The position numbers and the translations under genes were made by a program. The notes beneath the pieces were generated by a model. It searched no databases, had not been told where the DNA came from, and was given only the letters and a program-made list of their open reading frames with translations. Shown one piece after another: positions 1-12,425 of a stretch of 64,000 bases of DNA (position 1 is its first letter; the number at the start of each line of letters is the position of its first letter). Source of the stretch: Heterotrichella gracilis (taxonomy: Eukaryota; Sar; Xanthophyceae; Tribonematales; Xanthonemataceae); the NCBI GenBank assembly GCA_032358255.1, contig JAULBX010027605.1, positions 124,001-188,000 of the forward strand, in the 5' to 3' direction.

Positions 1-4
1 CTCT

Positions 5-125
5 GTGCTGTGGGTGTGGGTGCAGGTGTGGGTGTGGGTGTGGGTGTGGGTGCGGGTGCGGGTGCGGGTGCGGGTGCGGGTGCGGGTGCGGGTGCGGGTG
101 TGTGTGGGTGGGGGGGGGGGGGGGC
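5..125. repeat. GGGTGT/GGGTGC hexamer microsatellite ending in a poly-G run
   Basis: A simple-sequence array reads first as GGGTGT and then as near-perfect GGGTGC hexamers, ending in a run of about fifteen G. It lies in sequence that should be an intron of the TraB-domain gene. G-runs spaced like this could form G-quadruplexes on the + strand (inference). The open frames across it are repeat artefacts. Confidence 0.9.
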
Positions 126-402
126 ATGTTGGGATTGCATGTGGGCACATGGTCCCTGGCAGGTGTGCAAATACCTTGGCGGGGATGCAAATTTGCATTT
201 TTGTTTTTGAAGAGTTGTCCACAAGGGTGGAGGGTGGCCTGGGGTGGAAACTGGGGTGTTGAGTACCTGCAAACCCAACCACCCTGAACCCTAAACAATG
301 TGCCATACTGCCATCAAGTGCATGAACACGTACATGTGGTTCTCCTCTTCTACTTAAACAGCACAAACCCTAAAACCCTAAATAATGCACCGCATGGCCC
401 TA

Positions 403-432
403 CCACACAGGCCTGTTTGGCTCCATGCACCC
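403..432 (+). repeat. Echo of the 5' edge of the first visible TraB exon
   Basis: Positions 403-432 repeat the acceptor and first exon bases found at about 513-543: both read CACAG/CGCAG followed by GCCTGTTTGG and a similar tail. Telomere-like CCCTAAA and CTCAACC repeats lie on both sides (284-300, 361-385, 440-480). This is one example of the exon-edge echo pattern seen across the window. Confidence 0.65.
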
Positions 433-520
433 CAATTTGAATCCTAAAACCTCAACCCTCAACCCTCAACCCTGAACCCAAAACTAGACCTGCCACACAC
501 TTCCCTACCCTCTCACGCAG

Positions 521-3500
521 GCCTGTTTGGATCGGTGCGCCCCTCCTCCCTGCCACCCGGCCCCCACGAGGCCCCTGCATTTGCCATCACCCCCACAGGC
601 GCCCTCAGGCCCGCCGCTCCCATGGGTCCCCTTACCTTCCTGGTCAGCCAGCGGTCGCTGCCAGGTGTCAAGCAGTGGCGGGTGGGGGTGGACGGCAGCA
701 TGGAGGGGGTGGTGCTGGAGGAAGGTGAGAAAGGGGATGGGAGGGAAGCATGCGCTTGGGAACATGCCGGATGGGGGCTGCGTTGAGCACGTTGGGTATA
801 GATGTGATTCTGCGGTTATGCAGCCAGAGGTAGCAATACATTATTGATTGAATCTTGCCTACGCACGTACCACCACCTTGTGTTCATTGGTTTCCCTTCC
901 TCCTTGTATTCAGATGGTAGCCTGTTCGTGTGGTTGGATGATGCATCGTAGAGGGAAAGGAAGTGCATGGTGGGGAGAAATGGAGTAAAGGGAACGCCTC
1001 ATCATACATTCACAATCCTCTGTATGCTGCGCCCCCATCATGCTCCCCCTGTCCCTGGCCAGGTGCCTTGTCAGCGCTGCAGCAGGAGGTGATGGCGCGG
1101 GCAGCAGCCGGGAAACCCTCCATCACAACACTCATGTATGCACGGGCCCAACTCCTATCCCTGGTGGCATCCACCCACCCAGGCCTGGCAGCCACTGTGC
1201 GGTTCAGTGGGGTGGAGACAGGGGAGGTGGAGGCGACAGTGGCTGCGGGCCAAGGGGGGGATGTGGTGACGGGGCTGGAGGGGAGTGCGGTGGGGGAACA
1301 GGGGTGGGGCATCACCCCGTACCAGCCTCCACAGCGCAGCGTGCAGCGCAGTGGGGGGGTGCGGGTGGGTCTGGAAGTGGTTGGAATCTCGGGGAATGGG
1401 GCGTCGGGCAATGGGGCGCCGGTGGGGGATGCGGGTGGCGAGGTGCGCAGCCAGTGGCGGGAGTGGAGCGAGGATGAGGTGGCGGGAGGGTCGGCGGGAC
1501 CGGCGAATGACAGTGCGCCAAGTGGCGTAGCAGGGGCCTTCAGCCGCTTGCTCACCGACTCATATGCCAAGCACCAGGTGGGTGCGGGATGAGGAGGGGT
1601 GTGCCCTAGGGTAACACGGTCCATTGTACACCTTTATTTGAGTTCTGCAGGGGTTCATGAAGTGGAATGTCAATGCATGAAGCAAAACTGGCAGGAATGG
1701 AGCTGCTAGTAGGACACAAGGACGAACGAGCCACACACGCACACATACTTGCATTTGCTGCCACCTGTCAGCCTGATGCGGCCACCTCACAGGTCCGCCC
1801 AGGTGCTGGTATGGGCTGGTGCCTGCGCTGTTGAGCTAATGTGTGATGCAGGGAGTATCCCTACACTTTACTGTGTCTGCACAGGTGTCTGCACCCAGGG
1901 AAGGACAAGCTTGGATCCTAGTGTGCCTGACCCAGCTTCCTCTCCTCTCATCGTCTCCCCCACCCGTTTCTACACATTCTACACACACAATACTATCCGC
2001 CCACATTTTCCCTTCCCACAACCCTGCCGTTTCACACACACACACCCGCATGCAGGCCGATGCAGGGCGCAAGGTGGGCATCAGCCCAGGCACCGCCTGG
2101 CGCGTGGCGCTGCAGGAGGCCGTCAAATGCGGCGCATTCCAGGTGCATTTAGGGGACCTGCCGGCAAGCTTGACGGGGCCGCGCCTGGCACAGAGCCTGT
2201 GGGAAGCAGTGGCACCCAAGGCGCTGACAGCAGCTGCGGTGTTTGCGGCGGCAGGTGGGGTTTTAGGTGTAGGGTGTGGGGTTAGGGTTTACTGGCGTGC
2301 ACTGGCGTCCACAGGCTGGCACTCCTTTGCCTGTGCCTGCAGTCGCTGCTTCCACTGCCCACTTGCTGCCACCTGGCACTGGCTGTGTAAGTAGCTGCAG
2401 CCTTGCAGTGCTGCCTCTGGTGTCCATTTGCAGCTGACACTCCTTTGCCCATGGCTGCAGCTGCTGCATCCACCAAGCACCTGCTGCCACCTGGCACTGG
2501 CTGCTGGTTTGCATACAGCTGCAGCGTTGCCGCCAGTGCCCACCTGCAATTGGGCACTCCTTTGCCCTAGGCTGCAGTTGCTGCATCCACTGAGCACCTG
2601 CTGCCACCTGGCACTGACTGTTGATTCGCCTGTTAGCTGCAGCGCTTCAGCCAGTGCCCACCTGCGACTAAACGCTCTTTTGCCCTTGGCTGCAGTTGCT
2701 GCATCCACTGCCCACCTGTTGCCATCTGGCACTGAATGTTAACTCGCCTGTTAGCTGCAGCGCTGCCCACCTGCAATTGACACTCCTTTGCGGTGCCCAT
2801 AAGGACTTGCCACCGTGCCCATCTGACACCTGAAAGCTGACAGCGCTGCCGCCAGTGCCCACTTGCAGCTGACACTCCTTTGCCAAGGCTGCAGTTGCTG
2901 CATCCACTGCCCACCTGCAGCCAACTGGCACTGACCGTTGATATGCTGTTAGCTGCAGCGCTGCCCACCTGCAATTGACACTCCTTTGCCCTAGGCTGCA
3001 GTTACTGTCTCCACTGCGCACCTGCTGCCACCTGGCACTGACTGTGATATACCTACAGCAGCAGCGCTGCCGCCAGTGCCCACCTGCTTCTGACACTCCT
3101 CTTTGCCTGCAGTTGCTGCCTCCTTTGCCCACCTATTGCCACCTGGCACCGAGGCATTGGCAGTGGGGACAGGCGCCGCTGCTCTGTTGGCGGCTGCGGC
3201 ACCCATCGTGTCCCCATTGATGGAGATCTCACAGCTGGCGGCCAAGTCAGCGGCGGAGATTGAGGATGCAGTGGCGGTGAAGGAGCCCATTCAGGTGCGG
3301 CCATGTGCTGCTGTGCAGCAAAGCGCAATTTAAAAGCAGCACAATCGCCATCCTTCATGAATCATGATGGACATGAACCTGTGGGGCCAATGCGCAAAGG
3401 AAGAGTAATACAACAGCAACAGCTCATAAGCATGAAAGAAGAAACATACAAATCAAGAAAGGGAACCAGTACGAAGTAGGCTGGGACATGATGTTGTGTA

Positions 3501-4515
3501 CTTTGACAATCACAACCCTGTGGAGCCTGTGGAGGGGGGGGAGGGGGGGGGTGAAGGGGTTCCTGGTATTGGCATGCAGTACATGCAGCCTGGTGAGGCT
3601 GGCATAGGGTGGAGCAGAAGCAGGGTTGGTGTTCAAACTGTGAACGCAAACGACTAGGTGCAAGTTGTGTGCAATCCCGCTGCAGGGCTCCACTGCACTT
3701 CTCAAGCTGTGGGGCGAGGACGCGCTGCTGGACTGGCCAGGCGCCCTGCGGCCAGTCGTGAGCGACAGAGACGCATACATGGCGCGCACGCTGTGGGCGG
3801 CGGCCACAGGCGCATACGGCGCGTCGCCTGCCCTGGTGGTGGATGGCGGCAAGGGGGGGAAGGTGGCGCGCTACATGATGGCGCAGGGGGCGCCGCCGGG
3901 CGCATGCCCTGTGGGCAGGTGAGGCCATGCATTCTCACATGTATATATTGTACTGTGTGCGCTATTGCAGAGAGTCCCGCGTCCCATCCATATATTGATG
4001 GGACGCGAGACTCTGTGCAATGGCGCACACAGTACAATATAGTATTTTTATCTTATATTAATGGTATTTTGTAGTGTGCAGCATGCTCGCCAATGGTGGC
4101 GCACACGCCGCCCTTGATGCCTGTGTTGTCCAGTGGGTGCTGTGTGTCATTTAGAACTCAGTTCAACCAGTTCCCTATAGTATTCAACCTTGGAAACGCT
4201 ACCCTAATCAAAACCCTAAATGTCAAGTATTTCCATTAACAGTCCCGCATCAGTACAGCATGCTCGCCAATGGTGGCGCACACTTTGCACACATTGCTCT
4301 TGATGCCTGTGGTGTCCAGTGGGTGGTGGGTGCTGTGAGGTTGGTGCACTGAGCTAACCCAAGTCACCACTGTGGTGTGCAGGGGCGATGGCGTGTACTC
4401 TCCTGCGCGGGATGTGCGTGTGGTGGTGGGCGTGGTGGGCACTGTGCACGTGCGGGGCATTGAGCAGGAGTGGGGCAAGCTCGCAGGCAAGCAGGACTTG
4501 GAGCGATTCCTATGA
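521..4515 (+). CDS. TraB-domain protein (PrgY/gumN/TRABD family), 5' end outside window
   Basis: Six exons fit in phase: 521-724, 1063-1577, 2056-2254, 3113-3294, 3686-3918 and 4383-4515 (stop TGA 4513-4515), giving 487 C-terminal residues. TraB family hallmarks are seen. Exon 3 has ALQEAVKCGAFQVHLGD, matching the family's EA..GA..VLGDRP region. Exon 5 has GEDALLDWPG and then SDRDAYMA, the conserved RD..MA block. Exon 6 has VVGVVGTVHVRGIEQEW, the closing VVG.GHV.GI motif. The first two exons are A/G-rich and not family-like, so they are spacer or lineage-specific. Plant and animal TraB proteins are linked to organelle membranes, and no enzyme activity is settled. The acceptor at 3113 is uncertain because 3173 is also in phase. 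A recent partial copy lies at 18057-19700. Earlier exons must lie before the window. Confidence 0.83.
2290..3150 (+). repeat. Minisatellite of about eight 105-117 bp units carrying copies of a splice acceptor
   Basis: About eight diverged units follow one another in the intron before the fourth visible TraB exon. Each contains ACTCCTTTGCC, then CTGCAG, then a stretch encoding VAAS.AHLLPPGT, then CTGGCACTG. The last unit is the real exon edge (acceptor 3111-3112). Every unit therefore carries an acceptor-like CTGCAG followed by in-phase exon-start sequence, so the array amplifies an intron/exon boundary and is not plain spacer. A short version of it is in the TraB pseudogene at 19362-19560. 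Confidence 0.85.
3944..4041. repeat. 98-bp near-perfect foldback in a TraB intron
   Basis: Arms 3946-3988 and 3997-4039 are 43 bp each and reverse-complementary with three mismatches, around an 8-nt loop. Two more base pairs extend the stem to 3944 and 4041. The element begins 25 bp downstream of the donor of the fifth visible exon, on the transcribed strand. It could be a miniature inverted-repeat transposon, or, if transcribed, a small-RNA hairpin. No clear target-site duplication was seen. Confidence 0.9.
4079..4340 (+). repeat. Direct duplication in the last TraB intron
   Basis: A segment of about 60-80 bp beginning GCATGCTCGCCAATGGTGGC occurs at about 4081 and again at about 4259. Both copies continue with CTTGATGCCTGTG and TGTCCAGTGGGTG. 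CCCTAA-type telomeric sequence (about 4200-4220) lies between them. The second copy sits just before the last exon (4383). Confidence 0.75.
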
Positions 4516-6325
4516 GTCCTGCACATGAGCACGCTATTGGGGAGTGGTGTGGTCAGCTGACATGCTATCCCTGGGGGAGTTGGCCAACCCTAGTAGATAC
4601 CGGCAAACACGGTGCATTTCCAGAGTGGCGTTGCCGATGGGTGTGCTGCACTGTGGGTATGGTGGGCGCGGTTCATGTGGGGGCCATACAGCACGAGTGA
4701 AGCAGACTCTAGTGGCGATTCAAAGGGGTACTGCAGCACTCATATGAAACTGGATGTCATTTTTCCACTGGGGATGGTCATTATCAGGGGTCAGCATCAG
4801 GGGCCCATCAAGTGTTTCTAATATATCGGGTGCTTTTAGTGGCCCTAGTAGAGGTGTGATGGAGCCTGGGAGCAATCATTTGTGCACGAAGATGCCACCC
4901 GCCATTTTGCAGACTTGTGGTGCATTGGTAGATACTCTCACCAGCTGACAGTCTGATGCCAAACCTGATGCATTCAACCGTTTCCTGCCCAGACAAAATG
5001 TGGTAGAATAGCTCTTCTATAGTTGAGAATGGTCAAGAAGAAGCCAATCCAGGCCCACTGTTACATAGAGCTTGTAGAAGAATATCCATGAATGTGCTCA
5101 CAATATATTGTTGTGCCTACAGGTTGTGCCACACGTTGCAATTGGCCACGCATTGTTCACACCTTTTTTGCGAGAGTACCTACCCGCAACTTAGAAATAG
5201 AATAATAATCCACCCGTCGCGACTCAGAAAAGCCATAGACTTCATGCTGGGACAGGGGCAGCATCCCTGCAGCGGAGGTGTGCAGCAACTTGCTGCTACC
5301 ACTCAGCGCTGTCCCAGGGATTTCTCCTTTACACCTCATCACTCTAGATCGTTTGGCATCTGTAGGGTTTCAATGACCCCCGCAAACCCTACTTGCTAGA
5401 CTTGTGCGTATGTGACACCCTGGGCGAAAAACCTTTCGCAGTCTCCTGCCCACCCACTGTGCTTGAGACTAGCTGCAAACCTGCATATGCATGCATGCGT
5501 CTCCCAGGCTGCCCATGCTCATTGTCAAGGAGAGAAGGACCATTGGAGCCCACCCATCTCCCCTAATATAATGCATATGCATGCACCTGCTTTGCCTAGC
5601 TGCAAGCTAAATAATGGGCAGTCTGTGAACTGTTATCCTAGGTTGGCCAGGCTGGCGGTGGCCAGTGAAAGGCATAGTGGTGTGCCCTTGGAGGTTAATC
5701 AACGTTGTCCTCCCTCAATGGCAGCAACGCCAGACTACACTTGAGCTGCCCCCAGCAAACGACACGTCAGCGTTGAAAGCCTGCACATGGCAGAGCTCTA
5801 GAGCGTTGGCACTTGCACGCCCGGGTGAAAGCCTTGTCGGTGAGCCTGCTGAGAGGACCCAGTCTGGCAATGGCCAGAAGCCTCGTTTTGTGCGCCGCTA
5901 CAAGGCAAGGGGGGGCAACCTCCTCACAAGGTTGCGTCACCATGTGAACTTAAAAAAATCTGAGTCACTGAGTGAGATTCACATGGCCAAGGTGGCGGCC
6001 AACTGGTTGCTGATTGGCTGCCCATGTGCGGGGACAGGGGAAAAAAAGGGGTTTGTATTTTGTTACGCGGGACTAGCGGCACACACAACTTGGCAGCACA
6101 GGTTTAAGAAGGCAGGAACGCACAGTCCAGCCAAGCTTTCTTGTTTGTCTGTGGTCTCGAACTCTCAAAGCTACCTCTCATCGTGCTCACAAACAGACAT
6201 TTGCAAGCAATCGCAGTACTTTTCCGCACCTTGACGCCCTGATTCACCGGTACCAGTTTCTCCTTGGAGCAGTCAACGTACTACGATTGTACACACGCAG
6301 TCAGTTCTGTAGTTGATCAGCGCAA
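4516..6325. other. Gap between TraB and CG-1 genes; no gene recognised
   Basis: The first part is presumably the 3' untranslated region of the TraB gene. The last 300 bp (about 6000-6325) are pyrimidine-rich on the + strand and are the likely promoter and leader of the CG-1 gene. An open frame at 5665-6234 resembles no family I know and lacks coding character, so I do not call it a gene. Confidence 0.5.
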
Positions 6326-9300
6326 GTGGAACACCCCTTCCTTAACCAGCTTCACAGCCGTATCGAAAGCAGGTTGGTGGGGTTGTCACAAGTATCGCAA
6401 GTCGCCATGATGCGGCGGGCGCGACCACTGTCCCAGGACCCCAAAGCATATGTGACGGGAGAAGTCAGCGACATTGCTGCAGCCGGAGCAACGGGGTGGC
6501 TGAAAACACGACAGCTGCATACACTCATCACGAAGGCTCAAGCCCAGGGCTTGAAAATTTATAAAAAGAGTGCCTGGAAGCCAGAAGGTGAGGGTTACAG
6601 TGGGCCATGTATGGGTCCGCTTAGGAAACTGGTCCAGTCCGTTTCGTGGCAACAAATAAGCTTCCTAACCACACACTTGCAGTGTGACAGCAATACCTGT
6701 TTACTTTCTATTTTTCCCCCGCTCGTTAACCTGTGGGTGGCCTGTGACCTGTGAGCCAACTGCCACAGAGGTCGCGAATGCTCCGTCCATTAATGTGGAC
6801 ACCCCGGTTCAAGTTTTGAGCAACCGGTAGGTATAGTAGCAACGATTGGCCCAGGCATTCCCTAATTTACCTGCCACCTCGTGATGAGCATCAGCACCAA
6901 CGCTGGCTTCACCGTTATCGGGCCATTCCCCACCCACTTGCCGTCGATCACCACCTACGCCGTCTAGGCGGTCTGGTCAGGCCTGTCGTTTAGCTTCACC
7001 TCAAACCCATCTGGCTATTTAATAGCGCCTGCCTCCCCCCGCTGTCGTCACTTATACGACCTGGTTTACCGTCCGGATAGTTTTCTTGGTGGCAGTTGCT
7101 GGGTGCCCACTCTCAGTTTGTGTCGGCGTTCGATGTTGCGCTTGCATGCACTACCGTTTATGTACCAGTTGCAGTGTACCAGCCACAACAGCAGTGGCCT
7201 TGCACCGCAGGCGGTTTTAATCGATTGCTTTAGGCTGAAGGACAGCGCTGTCGTGACTAACTTCTTGAACCGATCACTGCTGCTTTGCTTGTGTGCTCAG
7301 CCTGTAGGCCGGCGCTATTAATGTACAACAATGATGTTGCCGCAGGTGGCGTGTACCTCCTGGAGAAGACCGAGGCCTTCGACGAAACGGGGAAGTTCGT
7401 CTACAGGGCGGACGGGCACATAAAGAAGAAGCCCGCCCAGAAGGAGAGCCACGTGACGCTGAAGCTGACTGTGAAGGTGAGGGCACCCTTGATCACCAAT
7501 CACCAATTTGCAACTGGAATAGTTGGAAGGCGTGTACAGTGTGTACCCATTGGAAAACCCCAATGTGAACATAGATATTTGCATACACACTGCGATTGCA
7601 CATACATTCTGACACCTCCGCACTACAGTTTCAACTTCTTGCAAATAGGTTGATGGCCCGCTAGGGCCTGCAGCTGCTAGGTTACCTATGTGTACATCGT
7701 TGTAGACACCTTGCAATTGCTGAAGGCCCTAGGGTTGCAGTCCCATCCATTGGAGTACTCCCACTGATTCTATATGATAGATACATTTCCGTCGCAACCC
7801 ATTGTGCACAACCTAAGTACACTGATGCTTTTTCACGTGATGTTTTGGCAAGTAGTGCAACTGTTACCTCAAAACGGGAGGTATGTACATATTATACCTC
7901 ATATATCTGACAGCCTATGTGTTGCCCACCCACAGGATGCTCAAGGCGATGTAAGACGGGTGGAAATCATCTGCTACTACGCCCCACCATACGTCTCATC
8001 CGTGCCTGGCTACGTCGTCAAGGTACGTTCACTATTCACCCTCCACACAGGCAAAGTTCAGGCATGCATGCCCCACCAAGCTAAGCATCACCAGGGTGGA
8101 TACTCTGACTGCCCCTTTGCACCCTTCTGGTTTGGTGTACCGAGCATGGCGCAGCCCCTTTGTGCCTGGTTAGCCTCGCGTTACTGCCTATCTCAAAAGC
8201 TTGTGCCGTTCTTTATACGTGGATCGATCGATAATCAGCCTAATTAGCCATCGCTCACACTGTAGACACTGCCAGAGCACCGCCAGCTTGCATATATTAA
8301 ATAGCAGGTGTAGCACATGTTGGTGCGCATGAATTCCATGTCGATACTGAATTACATAGACAACCACTCCTTTGCGTTTAAACAATTTTCCTTAATAGCT
8401 TGTCAATTATAGCCTTTTAATAATAGTGTTTATGTGCAACCTTTGTTGCTGCCCATTTTATATATTAGTTGCAATGCACATGCCTACCCTGCCCTTGCAA
8501 GCGCAGCAGTGTATTGCATGATGTAGCAGATGTAGTTAAAACAGCCCAACCATGTGGTGCGCACCTCTTTTTCCTTGCAATCCTCGCGCTGCGCACACTG
8601 TGCTCTGACCCCCAGCCTGTGCCACTTGCAGCGGCGGATTTGCTGGCTGAAGGGCGACGCCAGCGACCCCAATGTGCCCAGGGTGGTGTCGGTGCAGTAC
8701 CAGCTGGTGAGGGACGAGCCCGAGGGCTGCGTGCCTGCCCTACCTGCGCCTGCTGCTCAGCCCAAGGCGACCCAGGGGGCCACGCGGGCTAAGAAGGCCA
8801 AGATCGCCCAGGCAGCCCAGGGAGCCCAAGCTGCCAAGGGAGCACTGGGTGTGCGCAAGGCTGCCGGCGGCCCACCACCCCCCGCAGCATCACGGGAGAG
8901 GGGGGAGCTTGCGCTCAAGCTGCTGGAGCAGGCACTGGACCCCAGCCATGGCCAGCCACCTCCCCCACTCCGGTTTGCTGCCCCCTCCATGCGCGCTCCT
9001 GTCCCACAGCAGGCAGCCCCGCCTACCGCCCCCACCTCGCAAGAGGGGCCACTCAGCAGTGGTGTGGCCAAGCGCTGCAACCGCAGCCAGCGCACGGTAG
9101 GAAAGGTTAGGCCAGGAGGGAAATGCTTTGGCAATTGTGCTGTTTTCTGTTTGAGCAATACAAAGCCTGTCTAGCCTGTCCATTAATTGCATGCCATTGT
9201 TTTATTTTTGTTTTAATTGTACTTTTGCAACCTACTATTTACCCCATAACTTATGTAATAATACAACCCCCCCCCTCCCACCGCAGGCGTCTGACGCCAG

Positions 9301-12300
9301 CCACGCCAACCCAGTCAACCCGGCAGGCTGCGCCCCCCTCACACGCGCACGCGCAGCTGCTGCCGCCGCACCCTCTCCGCCCCTGGCAGCATCCCCCACC
9401 TTGCCAGAGGGGTCCATCAGCAAGGGCAACAAGCGCAAGAGGGCAGAGGGCGCCAGCGCGGGAGGGGAGACAGGCGCCCAGGGTGGCCCTTGCGATGCCT
9501 GGGGTGTGGCCAAGCGCTGCAAGCGGGGCCAGTGCAGCCGCCCCATCCGCCCCGCTGGCAAATGGGGTGCGTCATGGCGCGGCATGCTTCTGGAGGACAT
9601 GCAGGAGGAGAGCATGGGGACACAGCATACACAGCAGCCACGGCGGGAGGTGGTGCAGGTGGGTGCAAGTTGGCGGCAGGGGCAGGTTGGGATGCACTAG
9701 TGCAACAGCTACTGATTGTAGCGACTAGGGACTACACACTCGCAAGCACAATGTTGCTGTCCTTGTGAGTACTGAAGACTGTCCTGCACTGTGAATGCTT
9801 CACCGTTGGCTTTTATGTTGAAAACAGTTATCCAGGCTCCACGCCATGCTCACCACCACCAAGCTTACCCTAGGATGCCCTGTTAGCCACCTGTACCACT
9901 GCATGGTAAGGGCAGCTGTACAGAGTGCCACTGCACAGCAGCCACAGTGGCGCCTGGCACTGGTGACACTGGTCTGTGGATTACATGGCTGCAGCATACT
10001 GGGCAGTGCACCCTTCAGCCATACCAAGGGCCATAATGCAGGATTTCTTTGTTAACCTTGCTGTGTGTGGATCTTGCAGGATGAGCAGGAGGGTGGCGCC
10101 CGCGATGGCAGCGGTGTGGCCAAGCCCAGCCAGGGCAGCCTGCGCGTCCGCTTCACCTACCGCGCTGGCCAGTGGGAGCATGCGTCATTGGGCAACAAGC
10201 TCGATGCTGACATGCGAGAGGAGAGTGGTGCACCACAGCAGCCACAGCGGGAGGTGGTGCAGGTGGGTGCAGATTGGCGGCAGGGGCAGGGTGGTGGGGG
10301 ATGCATATGCACCACTGGACTAGTAGGAAATAGCTTATTATTATATCTACAGGCACTGAAGCCGATGTAAGCAATGTTGCTGTCATTATGAGCATATAAT
10401 AATGTCTTGTGCTGTTGAATACAATCATCCTAGTTCCACGCTGCGCTCACCTAGCTCACCACCACCAAGCTTGCCTTAGGATGCCCTGCTAGCCACCTGT
10501 ACCACTGCATGGTAAGGGCAGCTGTACAGAGTGCCACTGCACAGCAGCCACAGTGGCGCCTGGCACTGGTGACACTGGTCAATGGTTGCAGCATGCTTGT
10601 CATTCTTGCGAGTGCCCCATTCAGCCTGGGCTACATGAGGCCATGATGCGCTGCATGGCACTTGTCACATGTATGTGTTGACTTTAATTCCGCATGCGCT
10701 CCTGGTGACCCTTGCTGTGTGTGGAATTGACAGGTTGAGGCTCCCAAGCGGTCCCGGGGGTGCCCACCCCAAGCGGGGACAGGCATTGGGACTCACTGCA
10801 AGGCAGTGCGGGCCACCCGCGCCCCCACGGCAGGCTGCGGCCCACGCACATGCGCACGCACAGCTGCTGCTGCTGCTGCCACCACACCCTCCCCGCCCCC
10901 GGCTACCCCGGCCCACAGGGCACTGGAGTTCTTCCATGCCTCCCCACCACAGCTACCACGGCGGCAAGGCGCTAAGAGCAGGAGGGCATCAGAGGATGGT
11001 GGCGCAGTGGTAAGCAGGGCCAGGTTGCTGAAGGGTATCTGTACTCAGTGAGCTGTTGTATATAGGTCGTTTGATTGTTAAGATTGAATGCCGCAAATAG
11101 ATGCTTTGGGCCAACATGGTCTATTTGAATTATTTGAAAGGGTAGCTGGCGCTTAGCTGGCATGATTTCAAACAAATGCATATTGGCAGCTGTGCCACAT
11201 GCACCTGCCATTCCTCAGCTGCTCAGTGGTCTTTTACTCAGTTGCATGACCTGCTGTGCACTCTCCATGTACTCCATACGCAAGTAATAAATCTCCAGCC
11301 ATGGCTGTGGCTGCAGCAGCACACAATGCATCATTTGGCGCCCCTGCTCCATGTGCTCCATGTGATCTGTGTCAACCAGGCCATTCCCATGTCTGAACAC
11401 CCTAAACCCTGACCACACACGTTGCTTGGCAGGGGCTGGAGGAGCCTGCAGAGGCGCTGCTGCAGGAGCCAGTGGATGAGGACTCCCTCTTCAGGGAGTT
11501 TGGAGGGGTGGAGGAGCAGGAGGCCCCGGGGCCTGCGGGGCCGGTGGGACAGGTGCGCATGATTTCCTCTACTTGCCCCCTCTCCCTAATTTGCTTTTCA
11601 ACCCTCTTTCTTTTGTTCTCTGCATGGCGTGTGCATGGGTATGTCCCCTTCCCTGGGCCACCAGGTGCACTCGAATTGGTGTAAATCGTGTCCAATTCTC
11701 ATTGCACGAGTTAGGGGAGGGGGACACAAACAGATGCTATGGCCAAGTGTTAATTATTGCAACGAGGGCATGCCCAGCTACCTAAGCTACCCCATCAGTA
11801 CCCTGTTTCATTCTTGCCACAAGTGACCCAGCCTAGCATGTGCAGGTACCCTGGTGCTTCCCCTTGCTCTGATCTGTGTACCTCCCCTTGCCACCACAGG
11901 CGTCTGGCGCCAGCTACGCCGCCATTGACGCAGGCCACCTGGGCAGTGGTGGGGACGCCCATGCCATCATGCTGCACCAGCAATGGCGGTCGGAGGTTGG
12001 GGGCATGGACTGCCCGATGGATCTGGATGGCGCAGGTAGGCGGGGTGGGGTACCTGTCAACGTTTGCTGGTTTTCATTTTGTTGCAATACGCATGCCATG
12101 GAATACATGCAAGGGTAGGAAGGGGACCCCATGCACTAGGACTGCGGCTGGTGTCAATAATGTCAATGCAAGGCCTGCATGCATGACCTACACATGCAAG
12201 CACATGGCACCAGTGCGAGCAAGTTGCTGTCTCATTGTCTGACCAAGTGATAAATGAACTGGGTTTGTGTGACGCCTCGGCAACCCTTTTGAAAAGTGTG

Positions 12301-12425
12301 CCAACTGACCTGTACTGGTGGTGCGTGATGCAGAGCTGGTGGTTGGAGAGCTCTCCGTCCTCGAGAGCTGCGGCATTGCGAGCCTGGATGACATGGCTAT
12401 GTTTGATGCGCTACTCAGCAACTAG
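6326..12425 (+). CDS. CG-1 domain (CAMTA-like) DNA-binding protein, paralogue 1
   Basis: Ten exons join in phase to 707 residues: 6326-6587, 7346-7476, 7936-8022, 8632-9096, 9287-9658, 10080-10262, 10734-11009, 11433-11552, 11900-12035, 12334-12425. CG-1 domain, about residues 55-190: a GWLKTRQLHTLI start, then PEGGVYLL, ADGHIKKKPAQKESHVTLKL, EIICYYAP, RRICWL and VVSVQYQLV. These match the CAMTA order G.L.LF, DGH.W+KK...EAH..LK, CYYAHG, RR.YW, ..VHY. The rest is low-complexity (A, P, basic), with three GVAK-starting modules and an acidic end (EDSLFREFGG; LDDMAMFDALLSN) resembling an activation domain. No TIG, ankyrin or IQ regions of CAMTAs are visible. Probable nuclear transcription factor. 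The start could instead be ATG 6407 or 6410. Paralogue 2 shares intron positions inside the domain. Confidence 0.8.
9560..10582 (+). repeat. Tandem duplication of an exon plus intron inside CG-1 gene 1
   Basis: The end of exon 5, its donor and the following intron (about 9590-9975) are duplicated as the end of exon 6 and its intron (about 10195-10582). The best-preserved block, about 9850-9975 against 10457-10582, is almost identical and begins near CACCACCAAGCTTACC. Both exons end in a QREVVQ or RREVVQ codon series followed by GTGGGTGCA. Near-identity of intron sequence indicates a recent event. Confidence 0.9.

Noticed and set aside
284-480. A true chromosome end
   Set aside because: CCCTAAA motifs here are few, degenerate and interspersed with gene sequence; similar patches occur throughout the window, so they are interstitial.
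5665-6234. 189-codon + strand open frame
   Set aside because: No family features, and it overlaps the pyrimidine-rich leader expected for the following CG-1 gene.
6780-6860. tRNA-like box B (GGTTCAAGTTTTGAGC)
   Set aside because: No matching acceptor stem, anticodon arm or box A at the right distance.
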